NCBI GenBank assembly: GCA_001574975.1
Contig: KQ965747.1
Coordinates: 3,915-48,310, forward strand
From: Gonapodya prolifera JEL478
Lineage: Eukaryota; Monoblepharomycota; Monoblepharidomycetes; Monoblepharidales; Gonapodyaceae
Reading direction: 5' to 3'
Length of the DNA: 44,396 bases
The position numbers were made by a program, and so were the translations under genes. This document shows, in pieces, positions 1 through 9,034 of this stretch. The notes beneath the pieces were generated by a model. The model was not told where the DNA came from. It ran no database searches and worked only from the letters and a program-made list of their open reading frames with translations. Position 1 is the first letter of the stretch, and each line of letters starts with the position of its first letter.

Positions 1-811
1 AAAGGTTCAATCAACAACTTGAAACAATGCTACGTCACTATGTCAACTATGAACAGGACAACTGGGTCCATTATCTTCCTTTTGTTGAGTTTGCACACAA
101 CAATGCACCAAATGACACAACAGGAGTATCCCCATTCTATGCATATACACTCCACCATCCAATTGGACATCCCCTTACACGCCTACCAGTATCATCACCA
201 TCCGCATTGGCAGAGGAAAGGGTGCAAGAGATGGAAGATATAACAGCTCGTATTAAGGAACACATTAAGGCTGCACAGCAAATATGGAAGCGCCAGGAGG
301 ACAAACACTGACGAGAAGTTCCCTTTAAAGTTGGTGACCTTGTGTGGCTCAAGACGTGTAATCTCCAGACAACACGCTCAGCAAAGAAACTTGACTACCA
401 AAAAGTAGGGCCTTACCAAATTACTGCTCAAATTAACCCAGTAGCTTTCAAGTTGGACCTTCCACCCACAATGTCTCGCGTTCACCCTGTCTTTCATTCC
501 TTATTACTCCAGCCTCATATCCCAAACACTATGCTTGGAAGGAATCCCCCACCTCCTGCACCAACACTATATGAGGGACAGGATGAGGTTGAGTATGAAG
601 TTGAGAGGATTCTAGATGTTAAGAGATTTGGTCGAGGATGGAAATGGCTTGTACAATGGAAGGGATATGGAATTGCTGATTGGACATGGGAACGTTGGGA
701 ACATTTGCAGAATTCAGAAGAGTTGGTATTGGACTTTCACAGGAACAACACACAAAAAGGGATACCCATATTTCTACGAAGGAAGTTGGAAGCAGAAGGA
801 GTGTGGTAGGA
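1..811 (+). pseudogene. Ty3/gypsy chromovirus polyprotein, 3' end (integrase tail plus chromodomain), broken
   Basis: The frame starting at position 27 reads an integrase C-terminal region: the end of the catalytic core (a WVHYLPFVEFAHNN-type block, about 60-105), then a basic/helical linker. After an in-frame TGA at 309-311 the same frame continues from about 312 to 809 with the GPY/F-like module (KVGPYQI near 400), the typical SRVHPVFH block (near 476) and a chromodomain (YEVERILD, about 595-700, with the aromatic residues of WKWLVQWKGYG and DWTWERWEHL). The chromodomain targets integration to modified chromatin and marks the Tf1/sushi-like chromoviruses. The 5' part of the element (gag, protease, RT, RNase H) lies outside the window. 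The TGA could come from a C-to-T change at an Arg codon, so this copy is probably inactive. Family assignment is firm; the element name is not known. Confidence 0.9.
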
Positions 812-1135
812 AAGGGAGATGTGGAAGGGAAGGGAGCACACTGTCACCCAGCCTGCTGGGTGACAGCCATTTACATGGCTGTGTGGGGTGGAGTGTGGCA
901 CAGCACAGATAGGGGCTGAGTGTGTGGCACAGTGCTGTTAAGGCNAGGCACCTTAGGCGGCACAGCATGGAACAGTTCCCTAGTTTATATATTCTCCCCT
1001 GCAGGACACAGCCCACGTTTGGCGTCGTGGTCCTGCAGGTGAGACTATGTCACACCTACTATATATGCCTTGTGTCACTCATATATGATCGTGGTCCTGC
1101 AGCACACAGGTCTCATGGAGCACCCCTAGGTTGGG
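812..1135 (+). mobile_element. Putative 3' LTR / 3' untranslated end of the Ty3-type element
   Basis: The polyprotein frame stops just before this stretch. It opens with a purine-rich tract (812-838, a possible polypurine tract), followed by a perfect 12-bp inverted repeat at 841-852 and 855-866. A TATA-like TTTATATATT lies near 983-992, and the hexamer CCTGCAG recurs near 1001, 1033 and 1096. This order is typical of the 3' end of an LTR retroelement. The left LTR is not in the window, so the true LTR ends cannot be set. One ambiguous base (N) lies at 944. Confidence 0.5.
841..866. repeat. Perfect 12-bp inverted repeat (hairpin) at the retroelement 3' end
   Basis: CTGTCACCCAGC at 841-852 is followed after a 2-nt spacer by its exact reverse complement at 855-866. 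It begins about 30 nt after the polyprotein stop. It may form a stem in the RNA or mark the LTR start. Confidence 0.85.
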
Positions 1136-1155
1136 TAGCAATCATGGCATGATAC

Positions 1156-1347
1156 TGGAGCAATGTCTTTGTCACAAGATGAGTTGTAATTCCAACAACT
1201 GCTAGTCTGTAAAAGCTACAACGCTCTGAGACAACTTTCCCAGGTTCAAAGATTGTATTTAGGAGTGTTGGAACTCTCTTGATGAAGTGAGCATTTGACA
1301 TGTGCACATTGGAGCAATGTCTTTGTCACAAGATGAGTTCTAATTCC
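1156..1347. repeat. Direct repeat pair, 38 bp, 154 bp apart
   Basis: The block at 1156-1193 (TGGAGCAATGTCTTTGTCAC...) recurs at 1310-1347 with one mismatch (GTTGTAA versus GTTCTAA). The intervening sequence is unique and AT-rich. The repeat lies just outside the putative LTR and may belong to a second, older insertion. I see no coding sequence here. Confidence 0.85.
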
Positions 1348-1349
1348 CA

Positions 1350-1909
1350 CCATTGCAAGTCTGCATTGGCTCCCATGCTTTATACAAATTTTTTGTATTG
1401 AAAGAAAGCATCTGAAGCAACAAAGCTCAAAAATAGGCAATTTCATTCTGGTGTTCTGTGTCATGGTGTGGTTGCACTGTCAGTGGCCACAACTTACACA
1501 ACATACAAACAAAGAGTATTACTTTAAGTGCGTCTTCAACTCAACAGAGTGGCATCTCAAACAATGTCGTCCTCCCATTCAACAAGACTGGGGCGCTGGG
1601 TTTAACGCATCTATTTATTTGCTATTCATACCTAAAAAAATTTCGGCCCCTGCCGCGGGCTGACTGAATTCGCAAGCAAATTCACAGGGGTGGCCCGCGA
1701 CATATTCAAAATGTCGGTCAGCCACTGCCGCCGTTTGCCTATCTCGGCACTCCCGGGGACATGCACAACACCAGAACGGCTTATCCGATTTCACTTTCTC
1801 TGCAGCGGCGGCAGGAGATTTCTAATGTTGTTCCGTGGAAGCAAAAATGTTGAGGGTGCCGCAAGGAGGGGTTTGTCTTTTTTTGGGGGTTGCCACACGA
1901 AACCGCTGA
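1350..1909. other. Intergenic stretch without a supportable gene
   Basis: Short overlapping open frames occur at 1451-1667 and 1690-1950, but they have no recognisable motif, no consistent codon pattern and no splice partners. A GC-rich patch begins at about 1650, where composition shifts from retroelement-like AT-rich sequence to host-like sequence. Confidence 0.5.
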
Positions 1910-2530
1910 GTGAAAGATCTGCCGCGTTCTTCTGCTCAGTCTTCCCTTGACCCACTCCACATGCTCACACAGCTCGAACCCATCAAAGACAATGTACCGC
2001 AGCTCAGCATATCCAGCCACCCTGCGCTAGACGACCATCCCGCCGCTTGTCGAGTTCCGGATGTGGAAGCCCACGAGCAAGCGGCCGTCGGTGAACCCTC
2101 GGACTCGCCGGGCTTGGAGCGAGAGGAGCCAGAGCCCACCGAAGACGACTTGAAGACGCTCACACAAACGCCTCGCGAGCCGGTAGACGCCGAGGTGGAC
2201 TGGAGCTGGGAGGAGGAGGAGGTCGGGAGTCGGGAAAGTGACAGGTCGCTGGACGACGACAGCTCCCACGACACCTCCTCGGACGACGACCTTGCTGAGG
2301 CGCCTTCGTATACCTCGCGGAAGGCGCCGTCGCCGCCTCGTTTTGGTTGGCACAAAGCGCCGCCGAGTTCGGAGACTCAACGAGTGAAAATGGTGAGTTC
2401 TCTCTTTCGAAGCTTCTTTGGACCTTTGGACGCTGCAAAATGGTGGAAGTGTGTGCTTTGCGATCATCGGATGGTGTCTGTGCGATCAGAAGAAGTGGTT
2501 GGCTCCCTGGAACGGTGTGGAACCACTTAG
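1910..2530 (+). CDS. Acidic low-complexity ORF, possible 5' exon of an unknown gene
   Basis: The frame encodes about 206 residues rich in Asp, Glu and Ser, including a DWSWEEEEVG block and an acidic-serine run (DDDSSHDTSSDDDL). A good donor (AATG/GTGAGT) sits near 2393, so the frame may be an exon that ends there; the codons after 2393 look unlike the part before. I could not find a convincing downstream exon. Overlapping frames on the other strand are long only because of GC content. No family is recognised. Confidence 0.35.
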   Translation: MKDLPRSSAQSSLDPLHMLTQLEPIKDNVPQLSISSHPALDDHPAACRVPDVEAHEQAAVGEPSDSPGLEREEPEPTEDDLKTLTQTPREPVDAEVDWSWEEEEVGSRESDRSLDDDSSHDTSSDDDLAEAPSYTSRKAPSPPRFGWHKAPPSSETQRVKMVSSLFRSFFGPLDAAKWWKCVLCDHRMVSVRSEEVVGSLERCGTT

Positions 2531-3606
2531 CATGGGCTTACCTCAACCTCGAGGAAGACCCGGACACGCATGCGTGATGAGACCGCCGTTAGCGTTGTTC
2601 CGGATTGGGTGAAGGTTTCCTGCGTCATTGCCAGAGGGAACATTCGGGATTGGGATTCAGCCAAGATTGTGTCGGGAATGCTTGGTGGTTGGGGGCTGGC
2701 TTCCACCTGTTCGCGTACCTCTCTCCTTTACGACGTGGTTATCGTGGTGCATTCTGAGATCTCACTATGCACCGACGGCCCCCCTTTCCCTTTGCGTTGG
2801 TGGTTTTGCCAAGCAATCTCACTTGCTGCTCCACTACCCCCTCGTTTCCGTCTTTACCCGCCCCGCCTCCACCTCCACCTCCACTTCACAGCTTCTCTAC
2901 CGGCTCCGTGGCTCCCGCCCTCGCGGCGCCCCAGCACGCGTACCCCGTCGCGCGCCGTGCATTGAGTACCAATCGCACCACCTCTCCCCAGCGAGCGCGA
3001 GCGCGAGCGGATCGCAACGATACTCCCCTTACATCCCTCGCCAGAGCAGTGCACTCCGGAGAGTCGTGACGATGTAGAGTTGGGGGTCGAGCGCGGGTCA
3101 GTTGGTCGGTCCAGGAAGGAGACTGCTTGCAGTCCCGAGTTGTTTTCTGGACGCCTTGTATGGACCCGCTCGATATCCCCATGGACACGCTTTGGCGTCT
3201 TCTGATTGGAGGGATGCTGTGAATGTGGACTCGGTGTGTATCATTTTGGGTGGATATGTGGCCGGATACGCATTGTTCCCGCGCTTTGCCGGACGGACTG
3301 GGTGAATTCCCTAATACCGGTCACCTATTGTGGCTATGATTGTGTTGTTGCGAGTAGTTTTGTCCATTCGTTACTGGGGGATCAATATAATATGGTTAAT
3401 CACGGCAACGTTGTTCAGTTCCAAACATCCCGGTTCCCCCCCTCTCGTATATTATTCTTATCGGTTTTCCCCAGTTGAGCAATGCAACGTTTCTCCGCAC
3501 AAGATACACGGCACATGTCAGGAGAGCGGCGGAGTGCCGCACTTCACGGCACAGGCAACCCGCCATCTGATTATTCTCCCCGAGGCCCGTTCAACACAAA
3601 AGCACG
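2531..3606. other. Gene-poor stretch upstream of the aminotransferase
   Basis: Open frames at 2570-2965 and 2628-3077 overlap, contain pyrimidine-rich, Pro/Leu-biased sequence (2780-2960) and match nothing I recognise. The last few hundred bases before 3607 probably include the promoter and 5' leader of the aminotransferase gene. No clear TATA box is seen. Confidence 0.4.
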
Positions 3607-6159
3607 ATGCTGGCTGCACGGAAAGCTTTCGCTCGATCTTGTCCAGTTTCACTCACCTGTGAGCAGTGTCGCAACACCTAACGGCGCATCTTCAGCACAA
3701 AGCCAAACATTCACCCCACGGAAACGCATTTTAGTGGTCCAAACCGCCTCGCGAATGTCGCCTGTATCAACATCTTCACCGCAGTTCGCGACTGCTCCCG
3801 CCAAAGGTGTGTTTGAATCGAACAGCTTGGGGGTGTGCTCTCGTCTTACAAACCACGAAATCCTAGCCATTTCGAAATTCGACACCTCTAGCGCTACGGA
3901 AGAGGAGCTCGCGGCATATGGAGTCGCCCACATCACAAAGGGAATCGGTCGTTCGTCGACTATGGTGATTGAGAGAGGAGAGGGTGAGTCGGCCCGTATT
4001 CCGTATCACGTATGGAACCCATAGAGAGACGCCGCGATGTCTTTTCTTCAGGTGTCTGGCTCCACAGTGTCGGTGGACGAAAAGTGTTCGACCTCACCAC
4101 CGGCATCGGTGTGACTTCCACGGGGCACTCACACCCGACGGTGGTCAAGGCAGTTCAAGAACAGGCTGCCAGAATTCCACACGCTCAGGTGAGAGAAGGG
4201 CGAGACGGAACGAGGGAGGTGAAGCCGAGTGAAGTGGAGTCGAGGCCCGCACTGGCCCAGGGAGGCTGTCCGCCGGAGGCGAAGGATCTGCGCGAAGCGC
4301 GAATGATACAGTGCTGAGCGCATATTCCCGCCGGGTGCGAGTACCCCGCGAAGCGGAATGTCCCTCGCGGAGCGAACCCAGGGTCTAACGTTGATAGCGA
4401 TGACCGAGGATGTCCGCCGGATGCGAATGATACTGCATGGAGCGCATTATTCGCCCCCGGCATCTTTAGTGTAAAATGGCATGGCACCAATTGCGACCTT
4501 GAACTGATTGCGATTCCTATTCCAGGTAAACCTCGTTCTCCACAAACCAATGATCGACCTCATCAGCCGAATGCAAGAGGTGATGCCGCACTCAAGTTTG
4601 GATACTTTCTTCTTCTGGAATGTGGGTTTGCCTCAAAGCTCTTCGTTCCACTGTTAACTCATTTAATTTACTCTCGCTTCAGTCCGGCGCCGAGGCGGTT
4701 GAGGCTGCCCTTAAACTGGCGCGACAGGCCACCAAGAAATCAAACATCATCGTTTTCAACGGCGGGTAGGTTTACTTTGAGAATTTGTACCCATCGACAG
4801 CGTCTCATCACTTGCGTATGGTGACAGTTACCATGGCCGAACCATTGGAACAAGTGGGTGATGAGCGCAGTAGCTACCACTTGTCACAGCGCAAATGCCA
4901 ACAGAGCTCTTTGACTTTAGTGTCTCTCACGACTTCAAAGACAGTCTACCGCACCGGCTTCGGACCTCTGATGCCACAGGTCTTTGTCGCTCCAGGTACG
5001 TTGTTTCACCGCACGACAGATTTTCCCTGTGATGTCGTTTAAAATTGGAGTCCAAACAGTACCCTACGCGCACCACTGTTCCGGAAACATTTGCAACCAG
5101 CCTGGAGCTGACAACTCCCACTGCGTCAACTGGGCGCTGGAGCAGATGGAACTCCTTCTCAAAATGCAATCCGCCCCCGAGGTAAGAACCCATCGCCTCC
5201 TTATACTTGTTTCAACAGCGGTTTGTCTCATTTTCGCGTTTTTTTATGTGACTGACAGGACACTGGTGCGATGATCATCGAGCCTGTCCTGGGCGAAGGA
5301 GGTTACGTCCCAATGCCAGCGGAATTCCTACAAGGACTTCGCAAAATCTGCGACAAGAACGGTATTCTTTTGGTCGCTGACGAGGTGGGAATTCTTCTCG
5401 CAAAAGGAGCAATGCACATCTGCTGCCACATTGCCCCTCCTAATTTCCTTTCGAGTGTTTAGGTCCAAACTGGCATGGGCCGCACTGGGAAGCACTGGGC
5501 GGTCGAGCACGCACCCGTCACGCCCGATATTCTCATTTTCGCGAAGGGCATTGCTTCTGGATACCCTCTGAGCGGTATCGCTAGTAGGCGGGACCTGATG
5601 GACAAACAGCCTGCTGGAAGTATGGTAAGTCACTTTTTCTTCCGAGGCCATTTACGATTGCAAACGTCCTCCATAGGGCGGAACGTACGGAGGCAATGCT
5701 GTTGCATGCGCGGCTGCTCTAGGAACGCTTGATGTGTTCAAGGCAGAGAACCTCCTCGGCAATGTCGCTGTCCGCTCGGAGCAGTTCTTTGGATCTCTCC
5801 GAAGTAACCTTCCCTCTATCCTCGCCAAGCACGATATCTCTGTCGACATTCGCGGGCTGGGGCTGATGATCGGACTCGAATTTTCCGGACCGGGAACCAA
5901 GAAATACAAGAAGGGAATAGCCGCTGAGATCGCCTCAACGGCGCTCGACAAGTAAGTCGAGAACGAGATCACCCTCCGACGACTATCGTCATAATCTTAC
6001 CTATCCTCCATACTTCCCAGATACGACATGCTGATTCTCACCACCAGCGTGTACGATACACTGCGACTTATCCCACCGCTCAACATCACCGAAGCTGAGA
6101 CCACCGAAGCTCTAAGACGTCTCTACGCATCGCTTGAAGATGTGCTGGCGAAGGCGTGA
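3607..6159 (+). CDS. Class III PLP-dependent aminotransferase (GabT-like), probably mitochondrial
   Basis: This gene transfers an amino group from an omega-amino acid such as 4-aminobutyrate to a keto acid, using pyridoxal phosphate. Twelve exons can be read: 3607-3658, 3696-3983, 4052-4188, 4526-4621, 4683-4765, 4828-4853, 4921-4995, 5060-5181, 5259-5384, 5463-5624, 5677-5951 and 6021-6159. They give about 526 residues in one frame. Motifs in order: GVWLHSVGGRKVFDL, GHSHP, SGAEAVEAALKLAR (cofactor phosphate), GGYHGRT, ADEVQTGMGRTG (Asp pairs with the PLP nitrogen), FAKGIASGYPL (the Lys forms the Schiff base) and GGTYGGNAVACAAA. The N-terminus MLAARKAFARS is basic and amphipathic like a mitochondrial presequence, and an intron interrupts it. 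The overall pattern resembles bacterial-type GABA transaminases; an alanine-glyoxylate type cannot be excluded. The first intron is only 37 nt; an alternative acceptor at 3734 also keeps the frame. Intron 3 (337 nt) carries a GC-rich repeat. Confidence 0.9.
4255..4460. repeat. GC-rich short-repeat block inside aminotransferase intron 3
   Basis: The 337-nt intron 4189-4525 holds repeated fragments: GTCCGCCGGAGGCGAA and GTCCGCCGGATGCGAA, GCGAATGATAC twice, GAGCGCATATT and GAGCGCATTATT, and CCGCGAAGCGGAATG. Similar words occur in two long introns of the SH3 gene at 20195-20477 and 20941-21377, so this may be a dispersed intron-borne element. Confidence 0.6.
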
Positions 6160-6325
6160 TTACGTAATACTTCCGTGGCGCATTCCGTAATTCCATTGTA
6201 CAGTGGAGGATCGAGCATGATATAAAACATTTTCAATTAATCTCCATGATTTCTATCACTTCTTGGGGACTCTCAGCGGGAGGACATACGTTACTGTGGT
6301 CGCCTTTTCCTGTTGGACCACTCAA

Positions 6326-7499
6326 ATGAGCGCGTACGACGGCTCGCACCCCTTTCTCTCCCAGTCGACTCGATCTTCTGGCGATCCGGTATTTATCTGC
6401 CCAATACCGTCCTCCTTCGACCGATTCTAACACTCTTGTTGTGGTAGTCCACCCTTACCCTGAGACGGAATGGGAAGCGCTCGACATCGGATGGAGTCAT
6501 CGATACACCGCAAGAGTATATCGAGGAGGCGCTCGATGAAATGGAAGAGAACGCCGAGAAGGCAGCACGTGAGGGCTGGAAACCGAGACATGTCACATTG
6601 CACTCGGTTTCACATTCGACCTACCCATCTGAAGGAACTATCCATAGCTGGTTCGAAGATTGGTCGGAGTTTCTCGCGACAACTGGGGTCGCATCGTTCG
6701 GAATTGGAGTCGTTCTGGGGGGAGGTGAGGACGAGCAAGTAAATAGTATCCCTAACGACTTCTCCCTGGTAACCCTCCGGCACGCTTACTTCTAGTCTAC
6801 TCTGGATTGATGAACTCCTTCATCAATGATATTTTGATTCCACCGTTGGCACTACTGTTTGGTGAGCACTGATCCGCAGCCAAGTAAAAGTTTTACAAGA
6901 TCTTATCATCATGGAATTCACGGTCCAAACCTCCAACCCGAAGGTGACTCACTTAATGATTTCTTTATCATCTTGATGCCCGGTCGGAATGGGCCCCCTT
7001 ACGATAGCCTTGCGGATGCGCGAGCTGATGGAGCCATTACGGAGAACTACGGACGCTTTCTCTTCCGACTAATCAGCGCAATTATTGTCACTATTGTTCT
7101 CGCTTACATAATTGGAGGTTCGTTTAATCACATGTTACCCTTGGCCGCTGATGTGTTGATGTACTAATCGTTTGTTGAACTCATTCATGAAGCCTTTGTA
7201 CGATTCCAGCGAGCATTCTCGGAGGAGGAATCTAATTACAAAGTTTGCTTCCAGTGCACTCGGCCTATCCCTTTGGAGGTAAACGCTCGACTCGCTTTTA
7301 CCTTCATCGTTAACATAACAACAATCTTTGTTCTCTCGTGGTCGCTTCTTCAACCAAGGCCCGTCGCTGCAACTTCTGTACCAGCTACATGAAGGGTATG
7401 GAACCCTTGGATGAAGCAGAACCGGCCGGTGGTAGTAGCTCAAATTCCATGACTGCGTCAAAGCAGCAGACGGCGAAGCCGATCGAGAGCATTAGTTAG
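6326..7499 (+). CDS. mscL: MscL-type large-conductance mechanosensitive channel, paralog A, with zinc-ribbon-like tail
   Basis: MscL channels open under membrane tension and release solutes on hypo-osmotic shock. Exons 6326-6388, 6448-6724, 6796-6861, 6944-7117, 7193-7278 and 7359-7499 give about 268 residues. After an acidic N-terminal extension (EALDEMEENAEKAA) comes an amphipathic start (SWFEDWSEFLATTG), TM1 (GVASFGIGVVLGG, then NSFINDILIPPLALLFG), a loop with MPGRNGPPYDSL, TM2 (FRLISAIIVTIVLAYIIG) and the RFQRAF cytoplasmic bundle start. The tail has CFQC and CNFC, a CxxC-x12-CxxC pair that could bind zinc. Bacterial MscL is about 130-150 residues, so N- and C-terminal parts are additions. 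The start is chosen because a 59-nt intron with CTAAC branch and TAG acceptor joins it in frame. The tandem paralog lies 161 bp downstream. Topology or sorting to a cell or organelle membrane is not clear. Confidence 0.88.
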
Positions 7500-7660
7500 C
7501 GCGTACTATTTTCCCGTATATTACATAATAGGTGTCAACGTTTTGGATAAGTATCGTTGTTGTGCCATAACATGATTGTTGTAACTGATGAAATTGTGAG
7601 GGCAAGTTGTCTCCAGCACGATTTGACATCATTTCCACCCAGCGCCTGGTGACCGTTGCG

Positions 7661-8833
7661 ATGTCGAGGTCATACAACGAGACCTCGCCACTTCTAAATC
7701 CTACCGCCCGAGTACGCTGAAAGCGATCGTTCACAAGAGCGATTCACCCTTGACACCCTGTGTTTGTCTTCAGGCATCGGAAACGGCAAGCAGACATTCA
7801 CTGCGCGGTGACATACAAGAAAAGATCGATGAAGCGAAAGTGGTAATCGAAGATGTCGTGGAAGACTTGGAGGAGAAAGGAAAACAGATGGGGAGTGAGT
7901 TTCAGCCCTCTACTTCCCGCCGCGGAATCAGCTTATTCACCGGAGCTTGTCAGAGCGCGTGAACAGTTGGTTTCGCGACTGGTCGGAATTCTTGGCCACG
8001 ACGGGGGTCGCTTCCTTCGGTGTCGGTGTGGTGCTTGGCGGAAGTGAGTGCTGTTGCAATCTTCGAGCTTCGAGCTTCGGGAACAGGGAAACATCGTGCA
8101 TGTGCAGTTTACAGTGGCTTGCTGTCAAGCTTTATCGAGGATATTGTACTTCCGCCGTTTGAGGTCCTTTGGGGTGAGTTGATGGCCTTTCTGATTTCCG
8201 CTGTTATAAACCAATTTAAAATTAAATGGGGGTGGACAGGCAACTATCTGGGCGAATTCTATGTGGTCCTGAAACCTGGGCGTAACGGACCTCCCTACGA
8301 CTCCCTTGCTGAAGCGCAAAAGGATGGTAAGCGCTGGGTCAAATATTCAATGAAAGCAACCTTCTTCACATAGAAATGAACCTGTGCCACTAGGCGCCAT
8401 CACTGAGAATTGGGGCAAGTTCATCCACGTTCTTGTTAACACCATCATAATTACACTGGTTTTGGCGGGGCTCGTGGGATGTAAGTGACTGTTTACAACG
8501 AGAACTGAACAGCCTCGCAACTCCGCCAATACCACCCTCTTCCTAGTTTTCATGCGTTTCCAGCGTGCTTTCTCTGTGAAACAATCAAACTTCCAAACTT
8601 GCACCGAGTGCACGCGGCCGATTCCAATAAGGGTACGTCGTTGGCCGTAACCTCAAAGTTCCTCGATGCCCTCTCAACCCGCATGCTCGATGTTCTCCTG
8701 CTAGGCGAAACGCTGCCCGTTTTGCACATCCTACGTTCGTGGTAAAAAGAAGATGCAACCTGCAGAAAAGAACACAGCCAATGAGAAGGCACAAGCAGAT
8801 CAGGACGAAGCGAAAGTTCCGAATATCAGTTAA
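7661..8833 (+). CDS. mscL: MscL-type large-conductance mechanosensitive channel, paralog B, with zinc-ribbon-like tail
   Basis: This is a tandem duplicate of the preceding gene. Exons 7661-7711, 7774-7894, 7954-8043, 8108-8173, 8240-8326, 8394-8480, 8547-8632 and 8705-8833 give about 238 residues. The order is the same: acidic helical N-terminus (DVVEDLEEKGKQMG), SWFRDWSEFLATTG, TM1 (GVASFGVGVVLGG, SFIEDIVLPPFEVLWG), a KPGRNGPPYDSL loop, TM2 (LVNTIIITLVLAGLVG), RFQRAF, and CTEC...CPFC with the same spacing. Four introns inside the channel and tail parts are at homologous positions to paralog A: after VVLGG, after LWG, after LVG and after RPIPIR. Two more (7895-7953 and 8327-8393) are unique to B, so A lost them or B gained them. 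Both proteins end in a short IS dipeptide. The 3' end faces the globin gene 200 bp away. Confidence 0.88.
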
Positions 8834-9034
8834 ACTCATGTAGGGAAATTGATATATGTAATGCAATATGTATGATGGCGAAACTGTGACATCGACACAG
8901 TTATAAAATAATATGTTGTTCTCCCCGAGAATCTGCATCCGCGACTCTACAGCTCAAGATCAAACAATTACCGAAGATACCACCGCGTCTCTAATTTTGC
9001 AATATACAGCAATATGTTGAAGTGGGTGCTGAAC

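Noticed and set aside
27-243. Alternative frame ORF at 19-243
   Set aside because: It overlaps the integrase frame, which has clear motifs; the other frame is chance.
1451-1667. Two overlapping ORFs of about 70 residues
   Set aside because: No motifs, no splice partners and AT-rich repeat-like context.
1936-2467. Long minus-strand ORFs opposite the acidic ORF
   Set aside because: They are Ser/Arg-rich complements of the acidic Ser codons, typical antisense shadows.
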